From positions 19,263,511-19,327,510 of the forward strand of contig CM038467.1 of NCBI GenBank assembly GCA_021464415.1: a DNA stretch of 64,000 nucleotides, in the 5' to 3' direction. A program made the translations under genes and the position numbers. The notes beneath the pieces were generated by a model, which was given only the letters and a program-made list of their open reading frames with translations, made no database searches and was not told the DNA's origin. Each line of letters opens with the position of its first letter. Positions within the stretch are counted from its first letter, which is position 1. The DNA is from Lonicera japonica. Lineage: Eukaryota; Streptophyta; Magnoliopsida; Dipsacales; Caprifoliaceae. Shown here piece by piece: positions 1-11,739 of the stretch.

Positions 1-171
1 GGTTGAAAACAAAACTATATTAAAACATATAACGAAAATTAGAATGGAACATTCATAAAAGGGCCTTATCGAAGGCGGCTAAGGAAATCCTAACAATCCG
101 CTTTGATTGTCGTAACGCATCATCTAAGAAGAGAACTGAAATCAAAATTAGAATAAAATTAAGCTAGTTAC

Positions 172-183
172 CTTAGCACGCAT
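172..183 (-). CDS. RPL41: Ribosomal protein eL41, first coding exon (partial)
   Basis: The minus strand reads ATG-CGT-GCT-AAG at 183-172 and is followed at once by a GTAACTAG donor at 171. MRAK is the invariant start of plant eL41, a very basic protein of about 25 residues in the large ribosomal subunit, and as I recall plant genes have an intron after these four codons. The rest of the gene lies beyond position 1; bases 1-171 would be intron. The upstream sequence supports the call: a pyrimidine-rich leader, a TATA box and telo-boxes, typical of plant ribosomal protein genes. Only four codons are visible, so the call leans on promoter context and start peptide; another protein beginning MRAK cannot be excluded. 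Confidence 0.55.
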
Positions 184-249
184 CCCGCTCTCACTCGCAA
201 AACTCCCAGGTCGCTGTTTCACCAGAGAAGGAAGAAAAGCAAGTAGCGA

Positions 250-310
250 CTGTGGGGTGAGGGTTTCTCTTATTATGCATTTATATGGCGACGCTTCGTG
301 AAACCCTAAT
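250..310 (-). promoter_or_regulatory. Promoter of the eL41-like gene: TATA box and telo-boxes
   Basis: Read on the minus strand there is a telo-box (AAACCCTAA on the plus strand at 301-309), a TATA element ATATAAATGC at 286-277 and a further AAACCCT-type motif at 260-266. TATA spacing puts transcription start near 250, about 65 bases before the ATG. Telo-boxes are established elements of plant ribosomal protein and other growth-linked promoters; their use here is inference. Confidence 0.5.
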
Positions 311-359
311 TCCAGTGGGACTCGAAAATCGTTACCTGCGCGAAACGCATTTTCGTAAT

Positions 360-2278
360 TACCTATTTTTTTTTAAAGAATAAAGCATAATAAAAAGTTT
401 AGTAAATGAGTGTATCCTTAAAAAAAAAATCATTCTCTACTAACAATATACTTAAATATAAATTTCTGTAAATTGAATATATTTTAATAAAATGAATTAT
501 GCTCCGCTTGATTATTAAGAAAATTAAGTGGCAAAGTTTTTTCCAAAAAAAGTGAAGTAAAATGAAATAAATAAAAAAACCTTAATTTCACATATGCGTT
601 TGGTTGACAAGAGAATAAGAAAATGAGATAAAAACCAAGACTAAAAAATTATATTATAATTTTATTATAAATCAAAATTAACAATCATTAACCTACTTAA
701 ATAAACGCGTAAACTTTTAATAATGTGATATTAGTATTAGTAAATATTTTTATCTAAATTACAACGAAGTATAAAATTGATATTTTAACAAAAAGTCGTA
801 TTTGAAAATTTTAATGGTAATATGAAATTAATAATTTATCTTTTACCATAGTATTTACGAGTATAACTTTTATGAGAGAAAACTATTTGAGGGGATATAA
901 AATTATTATCATAGTTTTATGGCCCAGCCCAATACTTTAAGGCCCACAAATCAGACATGGTTTGGTAATATAGTAGTTAACGGGTCAACGAAGAGCCACC
1001 TAGACATTAGAGTTTACTCTGTGCTGAGGAGGCTGGGATCTCAGCATTTCTCGGTATCAACTACATCACGTGACTAACATGCTCAGCAAAGTAAAAAATG
1101 TGCAAAAGAATGTGACAGAACTTTATTCATCATAAAGAATACATGTAAAGCCACCAACTTATGCTGAAAATCACCTAGCCACGTTGCAGTTTAACCACTT
1201 ATGCAAAACGCAACCACTAAATCCTGACATTTGTGTGATATAGAAATGACTGGCCTTAAATGCAAATTGTTTTACAATTAATGCTAGGGGACCCACGCCT
1301 TACCCCCAACTATCTTTTACTCATTTGCCTTATTAGAATCATGTAACCCTAATTCTATAAAGATATAAATAGAAAAGGACAGTTATAAAATGAGGGATCG
1401 GTTTCTATTACGGAAGAATTGAGAAAAAGGTATTGAGATAGAGAGATAATAAAAGCTAGTAATGTGTCTTCTTGTTCTTAACTCCATTGTTAAAGTAATA
1501 AAAGTATACACACATAAGAGGATGACGTACAAAGAGTATCATCTCTGTAGGCCCGGCTAAATTTTTAGTTGCCTACACTATTGTTACAAATAAATTTTAG
1601 GCTATAAATCTATTACTAACAAAATATCATATAACTTATAAATTAAATGACACAAATATCTAAATATAATTGTCATAGTTTAATAATAAATAATTTAAAA
1701 TTAATAGTTATAAAATTAAAGATTATTCATTTTATTAGTATGAAATATATATTACACATAATTGCACGTGCTTTCCCCTCAATATCCTATGTTTTTTTAC
1801 ATAAAAGGATTTCGAGGAAAAATTTATTGCAAGAAAATTATAGAAATATTTTTCTACAAACCAAATGTACTAAGAGTGCATGAAAATGATCTTACTTCAC
1901 ATTTCCTTCACTTTTCTGTCGTCCAAACGCACCCTTAAAGATAAATATTTTTCTTCTTATATCACCCAAGAATCATGTTCAATTTAAAATTTGAAAAAAT
2001 TATATAATATCTTATTAAAAAAATCAGTTTCTTCCATCAAAAAATAACAAAATTCAGTTTTTCATAAATATTCAGTATTATTTTTCAACCCTTTTATCAA
2101 ACGCGCTCAAGACTCATAATAATCTAATTTGAAATTAAGATAAATAACTCTCACTTTATCGTTGATGGGAAACAAATGATCATTTACCATCTAACATTAT
2201 AAGGTTTGAACCTTAAATGTCCATTTACTCATATTTTTGTTTAAATTATATATATTTAAGTCGCTTCTATATGTAATA
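360..2278. other. AT-rich intergenic region with an LTR-like patch
   Basis: No gene is supported. Most of it is AT-rich and featureless. Bases about 900-1580 are more complex, with a TATA-like stretch near 1363, several AATAAAA motifs near 1448-1500 and a short inverted repeat (TGTAGGC...GCCTACA) at about 1548-1577. This resembles a retrotransposon LTR relic, but I found no matching target duplication and cannot set its ends or strand. Confidence 0.3.
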
Positions 2279-3100
2279 AGGGTGTTCACATGACCGGACT
2301 GGTGGCCATAAACATGGATCGGACCGTTATTGTTGGTCCTCTATTTTTTGGGACCGAACCAAAGCGAAAATGCAGCCTAGACATGACCACTTTGAACGGT
2401 CCAATTTTAGTGGGTCCGAACGGTTTAGGCCTTTTTGTTTAAGCTTGTTCAAAAATTTTAAACATAAGACCCCATTTTTCAGCCCATTGTTTGGGCTTGG
2501 GTAAGCCCACTATTCAACTCATTTTTCACAAATAAAGAGTATTCAAATTAAAAAATAAAATACACAGCTTTATACTATTAAAATGCACAAATAAAGAGTA
2601 CTCAAATTAACAAATAAAATGCACAGCTATTTATTTGTTAATCTGAGTATTGAAAAAAAAAAAAGGAAAGAAAGATATTTGGGTGTATTAAAAGAAAAAG
2701 GGAGCTATTTTGAAGTATAGATGGCAATATTTGCCTATATTAGCACAAGGCCGCTTGATTTTCCGTACCTATAACCACAAGAAAGCATTGTCTAAAAAAA
2801 TAAAATAAAACCCACTAGGAAGCAATTGATGAACAATATTATATATATATATATATGTGTGTGTGTGTAAAGGAAAAGGAAAAGAGCAATATATATATAT
2901 TAAAAAAATTATATATTTATATATTTAGTCCGGTCCGGTTTTTATGCTATTTTTGATCCTTAGACCGAAGACCAAACCGTTTCAATTCGATACACTTAAA
3001 CTTAGACCGGACCGTTGTACATATAAAAACTGAAAAAATCTTATAATTTGATTCGATCGATCCATTCGATCTGGTCCGGTCTAATTTTTACACACTCCTA
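2279..3100. mobile_element. Degenerate inverted-repeat element rich in GGACCGG motifs
   Basis: The left end (AGGGTGTTCACATGACCGG) and the reverse complement of the right end (TAGGAGTGTGTAAAAATTAG, then ACCGGACC) are similar, and GGTCCGGT/GGACCG words recur at both sides (2310-2430 and 2925-3080). This fits an old non-autonomous DNA transposon. Inside is a tandem pair of about 45 bp (about 2528-2570 and 2585-2628). No ORF and no clear target duplication were seen. Confidence 0.4.
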
Positions 3101-3319
3101 TCACTATATGTTAGCCCCTAATTCATGATAAATGTATTTTCCATTGCTTCAGTTCAATTTTTTATTTTTTTCCACTAAATTAGGAAACTGATTAAATTTT
3201 GAGCCATAAAAACCGAGTATTTTAGAGCTATCAAAAAGTGACTGAATACAAAAAAAAATATGGGCCAACCTAAGTAGGTATGAAATAAGTTGTTATTAAC
3301 CGTGACAAACTATTACTAA

Positions 3320-3540
3320 AGCTCCATTTGATTGTCAGGTGAAAAAAAAACATAAATTGAGTTAGTTTTAGTGAAAATATGAAAAATAAGTTAAGTGATA
3401 AAAGTGATATTCTTTTGATTTTTAAGTTTTTCCACAAAGAAATTTTTTTTCCTTGACGGTGACGGAAAATTTTCCACAAAAAATATAAAAGGATGAAGGA
3501 TATGTACTCATGAAATAAACAACATCTCTGACTTTATGTT
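3320..3540. repeat. MITE-like repeat related to the neighbouring 3608-3912 copy
   Basis: This AT-rich stretch shares layout and words with several other places here: a TTTGATTGT-type end, an AAATAAGTTRAG word, and a centre with TTTTCCACAAA/GATGAAGGATA. Similar copies are at 3608-3912, 10943-11253 and 47724-47975. No coding potential was recognised. Confidence 0.4.
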
Positions 3541-3607
3541 ATATCTTTCCGCACAAACTAACTAAATTTATTTTCTTTTTCCATCTTTACAATCGAACTG
3601 AGCTTAA

Positions 3608-3912
3608 GGCTCTGTTTGATAACAACATGAAAAATGAAAAGAAAAATAACTAATAGTGAGAAGATAGAAAATAAGTTGAAGAATGTAGTTAGATTAACTT
3701 TTGCTTTTTGCTTTTTTCCATGACAAAATCTTCTCTGGGTGATGGTGGAATTTTTTTTTTCCATAAAATATTAAAGGAAGATGGAGGATATATACTCGCA
3801 AAAAGGATTATGAGATAGAAAGTGTCTCACCATATGCCTCAACTTATTTTCAATCTTCCCACTTAAATTAATTGTTTTTATTTTTATTTTTTATGTTGCT
3901 ATCAAACGTGGC
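3608..3912. mobile_element. MITE with about 20-bp terminal inverted repeats
   Basis: The left end GGCTCTGTTTGATAACAACA and the reverse complement of the right end GCCACGTTTGATAGCAACAT pair over about 20 bases with few mismatches. The 305-bp body is AT-rich and non-coding. Size and end sequence fit a miniature inverted-repeat element of the PIF/Harbinger (Tourist) type, but the flanks do not show a clean TWA duplication. Confidence 0.55.
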
Positions 3913-4819
3913 ATAAATGTAACATCTTTTCCGGAAAGATTCGTGGTTAGGGAATAGAGACTTTAATCCTAATCCTCACGGGAAATATTGAGCTTCTCCG
4001 CCACTGGACCAGATAAAGAGGTCCATTACCTCTCAAAAAAATTCAATCCCAGAACCAAAACAGATTCTTGTACAGCCTAAATATTAACCAACCCTCTTGG
4101 GCAAGTGGTGCAAGGCTTTCATTGGAACAATCTTAATGACCAAAATAAAAATACAGCCTAAATAACAATGATAACAATGATTTAAAATGACATAACTTGT
4201 GATATGCAATGCACATCTCTTCCTAGATAACACTCCTTCAATCCCAAATTAAGAATCCATGTTTAACATTTACACAAATCCAAAGGATGCGCTAATTTCA
4301 ACCCAACCAATGTTCAACAATAAACTGCAAGAGCAAACTGTAATTTTAATTTGGGATCCGAAAAGAATAATGGACTCTTAAATCGGCCGGTGAGTATAAT
4401 CAAAAGAATATACTTCCAGCTACATACAACCAATCTTCCTACAATTCAATCTCTCTCTCTCTCTCAAAAAAAAAAAAAAAAACTTGTTAGGCTTTACCCC
4501 AATTTACCATTTTAGATGCCAGCAACAATGCACCAGGGCTGGCATTACTTCCTTCAAGACATAGAAAGTTGATCCGCCCCGTCCACCTCTCCACAAATGA
4601 AAGACATATAAGCAACCGTTACTCAAAAAATAGAAAAAGGAAAAATACACAACCTTTGCCTTTGCTTATTCTTTGGCCTATTTGTGAATAATTCAAATTT
4701 CATTCCTGAATACCAAACTATTTGTTTGAAAGGTTTGGCTTCATTATACTTTAACCTCAATGACATTAACATGTCTATATGGGTATTAAAAATTATTTGC
4801 ACCACTTACAAGGCCTTCC
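3913..4819. other. Intergenic / probable 3' flank of the SNAPIN-like gene
   Basis: No ORF is convincing. A (CT)n plus poly-A tract sits at about 4449-4482. The more complex sequence at 4490-4810 could be 3' UTR of the minus-strand SNAPIN-like gene, which ends at 4947 or at the duplicate terminal exon at 4820; no clear poly(A) signal was fixed. Confidence 0.3.
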
Positions 4820-4854
4820 TTAATGTTGTCCAGCAGTTCTACTGGTAAATTTAT
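4820..4854 (-). other. Duplicate terminal exon of the SNAPIN-like gene
   Basis: This 35-base segment, after a TTCACAG acceptor, reads in the phase left by exon 2 as DKFTSRTAGQH then stop. It matches the proposed terminal exon 4947-4981 in length, acceptor position and stop, with a few substitutions; the starts lie 127 bp apart. It may be a used alternative last exon or a fossil copy. The nearer copy would meet the splicing machinery first, so I placed the main model there. Confidence 0.45.
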
Positions 4855-4946
4855 CTGTGAAGTTGGAAAACCAAGATAAGTAATAAGGCATATCTTCACC
4901 AAGAGAGTAACCTAAAATCCAGCTAAGATTGAAAGTGAAAAGCAAA

Positions 4947-7585
4947 TTAAAGTTGTCCAGCAGTTCCACTGATCATTTTGTCTGCAAATTGTGAATTATA
5001 AACCCAAGTAAAGAGAGAGGTAGTACAAAGGATCAAGGAGCAAACTCAAAATTCAAACTAAGATATAAAATTGAAGAGTGCTAATCTTGATCAAGAAGTT
5101 CAACGAAGAAAAAAAGTGTCAACACCCATTTCCCATCCCCACCCCATTAACTACAACAGCCATCCAGCGAACTGCCCTTTCCCACTGTTATTTATAACCT
5201 TCTCTGTATTCACAAATCAAAGTGATTCTTTCCCTATTTTGCTTAGAATATGATATAGTCTTCAGGCATTTTTGCTAGTTTTCTGTTGTGCGGGGGTTGG
5301 GATTTTGTTGGTAAATAATTTTGGATAGCTCACAAAATGTAATGGTTTGGCTGTTTGCCCCCGTTCTTTCCCTCTCTTAAAACAGTATTCTCTACATATA
5401 CCTTCGCATATGCCCCCCTGCCCATCCCCAAGCTTTGAAGCCTTTTCCTTGCAAAGATTTCATGATTATCTCTAATATTTACCTCTATCAATCTCCTATA
5501 AAACTTTAACCCATCTCCCTCTAACCTGTCTTGGTCATAGTAGAAATGACAGAGTGGTTGTAGTCGTGCAGTTTTTAGTATGATATGAAAAGTGGTTGGT
5601 ATAAAAGAAGACAACTAAAATAAAATATGTTCAATAAACTTGGCGACGGCTTTACTGGCCAAACTGCAGACAACTGATGGCCCATGAGAATCATTATATT
5701 ACATGGCTTTTGTGACGTGTAGGTTGATTTGGTTAGGGAAGGGAGGGTGAGACTAATTATAAAAGTCTGGAGAAAAGGGGTATTGTGATGGATCACTAGA
5801 ATAGCCAAACATGGCAATAAACACAAACTTTGTAGCGCTCCACAACATTCAATATAGTTCAATTAAATTCAGACTATCAAAATGGTTCATAACCATGTAT
5901 ATTAACGATGAGACCGGTAACTGGAACATGGAGTCCGTAGAAGGAGAGACATACCATGCGGCAAGCCAGCAGAAATCATCCGATCTATATTATCGACACG
6001 CCTTTGTATAGACTTCAAAACCAAATTCATGGACGAAACTCTTTTCCTAACACCGGAAATTTTGGCTGCTTGCTGCATAATGAAAGGCAGTGGCGCATCT
6101 TCAAGTAGTTGATCAAGCTCTGTGAAGTACACGTTGATAATAAGATCAGCAGAATTAAACGAATTACCAATCGAGATTATGAGGCTAAGCAGGCAATAAT
6201 AACAGTGGAAATGGAATGGAATCTAAGGAGTTTGTTTTAGCCACTTAAATCTTAAAACTTTTAAGTGGTTTCAAAGTTCTTTATTTGCCAAAAAAAAATT
6301 AAGTGGTTTGCCGCTTAAAATTGAAAATTTGGAGCAAAAATTTTAAAGGGCAAATTTGTTGCTTAAATTTGAAAAGTTAAAACACCCTATTGTAAAATAC
6401 CTATTTTACCCTCTTTGTTTCTTATTTTACGTGTGATTTAAATAAATTACAACAACAACAAACAACAACAACAACAAGCCTTTATCCCACTAGGTGGGGT
6501 CGGCTACATGGATCAAACGACGCCATAGTGGTCTGTCGTGAATCATATCTCTAGTGAAACCATTCGCCTCTAAATCCTTCTTAATAGTTTCACCTATAGT
6601 TTTTCTAGGTCTTCCTCTGCCTCTAACAACTAGGCTTCCCTCCATATGATCAACTCTCCTAACCATGGCATCTGCAGGTCTCCTCCATACATGCCCAAAC
6701 CATCTAAGTCGAGATTCAACCATCTTTTCTGTAATAGGTGCCACCCCAACTCCCTCTCTGATGGTAACATTCCTGATCTTATCTTTCCTAGTCTTGCCAC
6801 TCATCCATCTCAACATTCTCATCTCAGCTACACTTAGTTTATTAATTTAAATAAATTAATAAGGATAAAATTGTCCTATTAAAAAAATTCAGTTTTTAGA
6901 TGTGTTATATTCAAACAAATAACATTCGGTCAGATACGGGGTAAAATTGTCCTATTAAAAAAAATTAGTTTTCAAATATGTTATATTCAAACAAATAACA
7001 TTTCTTCGAATACAGTTTTAAGTAAGTTGTTTTATCGAACGCCACCTAAATAAGTGTTAGACAGAAATCAAACTGAGCTCTTTATTAGTATTTTATTCTT
7101 TATCACTCGGGAATTTGGGATCTCCATCCTTCATTACACTAGGACTAACGTGGGATTTGGGTTTTTACAGTACCATTGTAATCAAATTTAAAAGTCCCAC
7201 AAATCATCATAAATAATACAAACACACTCACGTAGTACCAAAAAGAAATGAAACCCCGTGAAATTGGGACAGAAAAGGGAGGTAAAAATTAATTAATTAT
7301 ACCTCGGGTGAGACGGTCGAGGGCAAAAGAAAGGTGATCTTGGCTTCGAACGGTATCTTGAGCTTGGGAATCGAAATCCCTTAGGACGGAAGATATGATA
7401 GAAGAAAGCCCCTTGGCCATAGAAGAAGAAGTGGAATCGGAAGAGGTGGTGTTGTTAGTGGCAGTGGTAGTATCGCCATTGGCGGTGGTTGCTTCATTAT
7501 CTGCATCTGGAGGTGGTGGTGGTGGTGGTGGTTGGGTGTCTGAATTGGAATCGCTATTACGGTTTTCTAGGGTTCCGTCGGACAT
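4947..7585 (-). CDS. SNAPIN: SNAPIN-like BLOC-1/BORC subunit
   Basis: Exons (minus): 7303-7585, 5955-6119 and 4947-4981, giving 160 residues. Residues 1-55 are low-complexity, with eight prolines from a GGT repeat and Ser/Thr/Asn-rich tracts. Residues about 56-149 are the conserved helical part: FDSQAQDTVRSQ, DQLLEDAP and a basic segment with RKRVSSMNLVLKSIQRR. This spacing matches animal SNAPIN, a coiled-coil subunit of BLOC-1 and BORC that acts in endosome and lysosome/vacuole traffic. Exon 1 ends CGA-G before GTATAA and exon 2 opens AG-CTT-GAT, restoring R-E-L-D. Exon 2 ends CAT-G before GTATGT. The short last exon (DKMISGTAGQL, stop) is the least certain part; a duplicate lies at 4820-4854. 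The first intron carries a LINE insertion. Family identity is recalled from sequence pattern, not from a search. Confidence 0.7.
6436..6858 (-). mobile_element. 5'-truncated RTE-type LINE with 14-bp target duplication
   Basis: Flanking copies of ATTTAAATAAATTA at 6436-6449 and 6845-6858 are identical and bound the insertion at 6450-6844. On the minus strand it encodes the extreme C-terminus of a LINE reverse transcriptase ORF (6490-6822), with RMLRWMSGKTRKDKIRN, ESRLRWFGHVWRRP and RGRGRPRKT, typical of plant RTE-clade LINEs. The insertion ends 3' in (TTG)n (6450-6477, CAA on plus), a tail type known for RTE elements. Only the last 110 codons remain, so it is a dead-on-arrival copy. It lies in intron 1 of the SNAPIN-like gene, in the same orientation. 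Confidence 0.85.
6861..7002. repeat. Two tandem copies of a ~65-bp intron sequence, 78-bp period
   Basis: A unit with AAAATTGTCCTATTAAAAAA and TTATATTCAAACAAATAAC occurs at about 6861-6926 and again at 6939-7002, in SNAPIN intron 1 next to the LINE. No function is evident. Confidence 0.7.
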
Positions 7586-8147
7586 GGTTGACTGAATGTT
7601 CGGGATTAGTTAATGTGAACTGGGAAACTTCGTTAGGTTTCTTTCTTTCGTTTTTTCTAATGGAAGACACACGTATTTTCTCACCAGGGTAGAGTGGATC
7701 GTAACGAATTTACCTCGAACGAATCTGGAGATGAATTTTTCCCCCTTTCTTTTGGCTGCTGTGCTGCGCTGGTATTTTAGACCGTAATTGAAAATTTTGT
7801 ACCGAAAAGAATGGAATCGAATCAAAATAAACCGAACGTTCGAACCGGTTAAATGGGTAAACGAAAATTAGTTACCGATGGGTTTTTAATATTATAAAGT
7901 TCGATTTTTTATGATATGTTTAATCTCTCAATTTTTGCAATATGTTCTAAGAGTCCGTAAAACTTTAAAAAGTGTGAGAAGCATATATCTAAGTTTTACG
8001 TTCACTCTTATTGAAATAAAATGTTTCTTTCTACTTCACTCCCACTTTATCTTTCTAGATTTTTAGGGTTTAGAATCACCCATCAATGCTTTATATTTCG
8101 AGCACGTGCAAGAACAAGAGAAGAGAGAATACGAACCAGTGGATTAG

Positions 8148-8653
8148 GGCCTCGTTTGATTTAGGTATTAGGGTTAGTGGAATTAATAATATCAGTATTA
8201 ATAGTACTGGATTATTAATCCTGGTATTAATTTAATACCAATGCCTTGTTTGATTCATGCAGTATTAATACTGGGATATCTCATGCTGATGTTAATACCA
8301 TGTTTGATTATGTAACTCATATATGGGATTATATTTTGGATTAAAAAAACAATTGTACAAACAAAGATTTAGAAAAAAAAATTTCAAATGTTTTTTTTCA
8401 AAAAATAAAATAAAATAATAATAATATAGTAGTAGTAGTAGTATCATTTTTGAAAATATATAGTTCATTTTTCTTAATCTTGGATAAACAATACCACCTC
8501 CCCCTGGTATTAAATTATACCACAAAGAGTGGTATTAAGATAGTACCGGTATTAATAATCCCAGTACATTTGTGCGAATCAAACAAGTTATTATAAAAAA
8601 AAGTGGGATTAACAATCTCATCCCACTTTTTAATACCCGAATCAAACGAGGCC
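8148..8653. mobile_element. 0.5-kb MITE, copy 1 (TIR GGCCTCGTTTGATT)
   Basis: The ends are GGCCTCGTTTGATTTAGGTA and its near-perfect inverted match at 8632-8653. The body has many GGTATTAATAC-type words. A second full copy in inverted orientation is at 61378-61905 with the same internal blocks. The end sequence resembles Tourist-like (PIF/Harbinger) MITEs; the 3-bp flanks do not match clearly. An apparent short ORF inside recurs in both copies only because the element does. Confidence 0.75.
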
Positions 8654-10942
8654 AAGGTGATTTGGTCTGTCATCTATCTTTCTCATGGATTAAGAGGAAG
8701 ATTGGGGTTTGTCAATCCTCTATGCTATAGATTGCATAAATATGTGTCCAAGAAATATATTTTATATTCATATCACCTTTCTTTTTTATTAGAGTATTAT
8801 GTGATTCAAAAAATTGTTGTTGAGTTTATAGGTAAAGGTAATTATTAGTTATTTTCCCCCAATTTTTTGCTTAGTTTATGTTCTTATTTTTTATTTTCAC
8901 ATTTTTCTCTTTGTTTTCTTTATATATTTTGAAAGAATCTTAATAATTTTTATGAAAATTTTGGTATTACTAAAAAATTACTGAAACAAACTGAAAATTT
9001 GGTAGCTGATTTAATTTCAAGTTGGCATTGGTAGTGTTCTTTGATATACTAAAATATCAGTCCGGTAATCTGTATTATGTATCTGGTTTGGTTTAGTTAC
9101 AAAACTAAATTCAATCCTAGTGGTGATCTTGCCCACATTTTTTTTTTATTTTCTATAACATTTTTCTTATTATGAATATCTTATAAGTAAAAAAATTTAT
9201 CAGTAACTTCTTATAAACATGTTGCCTTATTATTTGTATTAATTACCTCAATATATAATTAATACAAAAAAATCCTCCATTAAAAAACCTCTCCATTCAA
9301 CACACAAGCAAATTTCCCTTCCACAACGAACCCTCTATAACTTTCTCCACCATTTAAACAAACCTTAAACTCCATTTAAACAATAAGCAAACAGTAACAA
9401 CACTAGCAACCTTATTTAAATAGAATAATTCGGTCAACAGTAATGATTGGTTTGTGAACAACATACCCATTTTTTCCTTAGTGTAACAACCGACTCGACT
9501 GGTATAGATTGAATTGGTTATAAGATGCTCGGTCCATTACCACTAAGTTGAGGTAAAATACTCAGTTTAAATCGGTTAATTAGGCTAGATTTGTTGGTAC
9601 CAGACCAAAAAAAAACAACTTATAGCCCATTAAGAACAGAGTTTATCATACAATGCTTAGTATATTACGGTCGAAAGAAAGTAAAGACACTCAACCACTT
9701 CAAACGGCCATTCATTATAATCGAAAACTTGACATTCATATCTTGTTAAATTGCATATACTTATTTGGTTTAAACTTATTGCATTTTAAATGAATTGTAT
9801 TGACTTGGTGTGATCACCAAACAATAAAATTGTGAGAGGTAAATCTTAGTAATCATTGGAGAGGTAAATCGGTTAGTGTGTGAGCCCTGGACAGAAGGAG
9901 ATCTAACGTTTGGTTTGGTAAACCAAAACCGTCAAAAGCCTGGACTTTTATGTGTTGTTTTGAATTGAATGATATATGAAAAACTGTTTAGGTTAAGATA
10001 CAAGTAATTTACCTCTTTTGTATGATGTTTGTCTTGTTTATGGAATGGGGGAAATGAAGAATGATTATTTGCTTTGGGGTGGGGGATTATTTGGGTTAAG
10101 ATGATAATTATTGGATTAATGATTTTAACCATTGGGTAAAAGATTAATGTTAGGGGATATTTATGATACATTTTTGGGTGACAAATAAAGGAGTTTTAGT
10201 TGTTTTTAGTGAAAGATGTATGTTATAAACAACATAAATGGTAGGCAGTGTCACCACCATTTCTTTTTGCTACCTATATTTTTTCAGAAACCAGCAAGTG
10301 GCTTATTAGTAATACACTGCGATTAATGTTGATTTAAGGCTGGTCACTATTCCGCGAGTTCCAAAAGTTAAATCTTGGTTGCTACAAAAAAGTTGGTGGT
10401 AGAACATATTAATATTTAAAAAAAATTGTATTATATATTTTTAAAGTTGTATTTCTCAAACTTGCAACCTCATAATTAAAAATAAGAACTTTAACCATTA
10501 AGGCAACAATAATTTTATATATTATTTTTTTCATTTTATCTTAGATTTGTACGTTGTTAAAATAACGCACGTGTTACGTCCATTTTAGCACGAATTTGAA
10601 CACATTTAATTATGGTAAGATAAAAATAATTTTTGTAGGATAAAATTGAAAAATAAAAATATAGCACATTTCAATAATCATTGAAATATATTCCAATTTT
10701 ATATAATAGTACATAATTAATTTGATAGTTTTACTTTCATGGTACCATAATATATCTCAACGAAACAAAAAAAAAAAGGACGGGTAAAACAAAATATTAT
10801 TATATTTAAGCGTCGTGTTTTTTCATTCATGCTTTTGTGTTAAGACTTAAGATGCATATATAGACTCTTTAAGTAAGAAAATTCAAATTTAAAGATTGAT
10901 AGCTTACTAACCTTACTAGCGCCAAAGATTAAGCTTTTTAAA
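8654..10942. other. AT-rich intergenic region with a possible SINE remnant
   Basis: No gene is supported. Around 10430-10515, read on the minus strand, GCCTTAATGGTTAAAG (A-box-like) is followed by GAGGTTGCAAGTTTGAG (B-box-like), suggesting a tRNA-derived SINE remnant; ends and target duplication were not found. The rest shows nothing recognisable. Confidence 0.3.
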
Positions 10943-11253
10943 TGCTTTATTTGATAATAATATAGAAAAAAAATTATTTAATTTATGTGAGAACTTAAAA
11001 AATAAGTTGAGTTATATGATGAGATACTCTCCAACTTATATCATTTTTATGAGTAGATAATATCTTCCATCATTCATTATTTTTTGTGAAATTTTTTCTT
11101 CCTCAACTTACAAAGAATTTTTTTCTATGAAAAAAGTATAAAAGCAAGAAGATACTTCATGACATGGTTAAACTTATTTTTCAACCTTTTACATAAATCA
11201 AGTGTTTTTTTCTTTCTTTTTTTTTGATTTTTCATATCTTTATCAAACAAAGC
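10943..11253. mobile_element. MITE, same group as 3608-3912
   Basis: The left end TGCTTTATTTGATAATAATA and the reverse complement of the right end GCTTTGTTTGATAAAGATAT form imperfect terminal inverted repeats. The AT-rich body shares AATAAGTTGAG and TTTTTTCTATGAAAAAAG-type words with the other copies. Non-coding. Confidence 0.5.
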
Positions 11254-11586
11254 CTTTACGCTCAAAGATTATAAATATATATTTTTGGTGTGATAGAATC
11301 AGCAAAGGCAAAACTAGCGTGGTACAATTTATTTAACTGTCGAATGCCTTATTGCTTTTCAATAATTGACATATTAGTAAGGGCCAAATCTTAGTTAAAT
11401 TTTTAACTAGAATATTAAATAACAAATATCTATATTATTTTTAACATTGAATGGCCATTTAAAAACAAACACCACCAAGCTCGGGTTGTTTTCCATATGC
11501 ATGTGTGAGTGTGTGGGTGTGTGTTGGACATAAATTAGAGATAATAGATGTTTAATAAAATAATCCCCAAAAAAGATTATTGTTGC

Positions 11587-11587
<1 letters not shown>

Positions 11588-11623
<36 letters not shown>

Positions 11624-11624
11624 T
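11588..11624. repeat. (ATT)n microsatellite
   Basis: About 12 uninterrupted ATT units in intergenic DNA. Confidence 0.9.
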
Positions 11625-11739
11625 TGATAAAATAGGTTATAAGATATCACTCCGTAATGTTTTACACCTCTAAAGACGAACTCATGTTTAACAGAAATAA
11701 GTAGGACTAATTTCGTTATTTAATTTTAAATTAAAGACA

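Noticed and set aside
900..1580. Complete LTR
   Set aside because: TATA-like and AATAAAA features are suggestive, but no TG/CA ends with matching target duplication could be found, so it is mentioned only as LTR-like.
5330..5862. Two overlapping minus-strand ORFs downstream of SNAPIN exon 2
   Set aside because: No recognisable domain. A possible acceptor near 5665 could make an alternative third exon, but the duplicated 35-nt exons at 4947-4981 and 4820-4854 fit phase and stop better.
8292..8525. ORF (minus) starting MWYNLIPGGGGIVYP with a near-identical ORF at 61495-61743 (plus)
   Set aside because: Both lie inside the two copies of the same non-coding MITE; the likeness comes from the element, and the rest is AT-rich translation of poly-TAT sequence.
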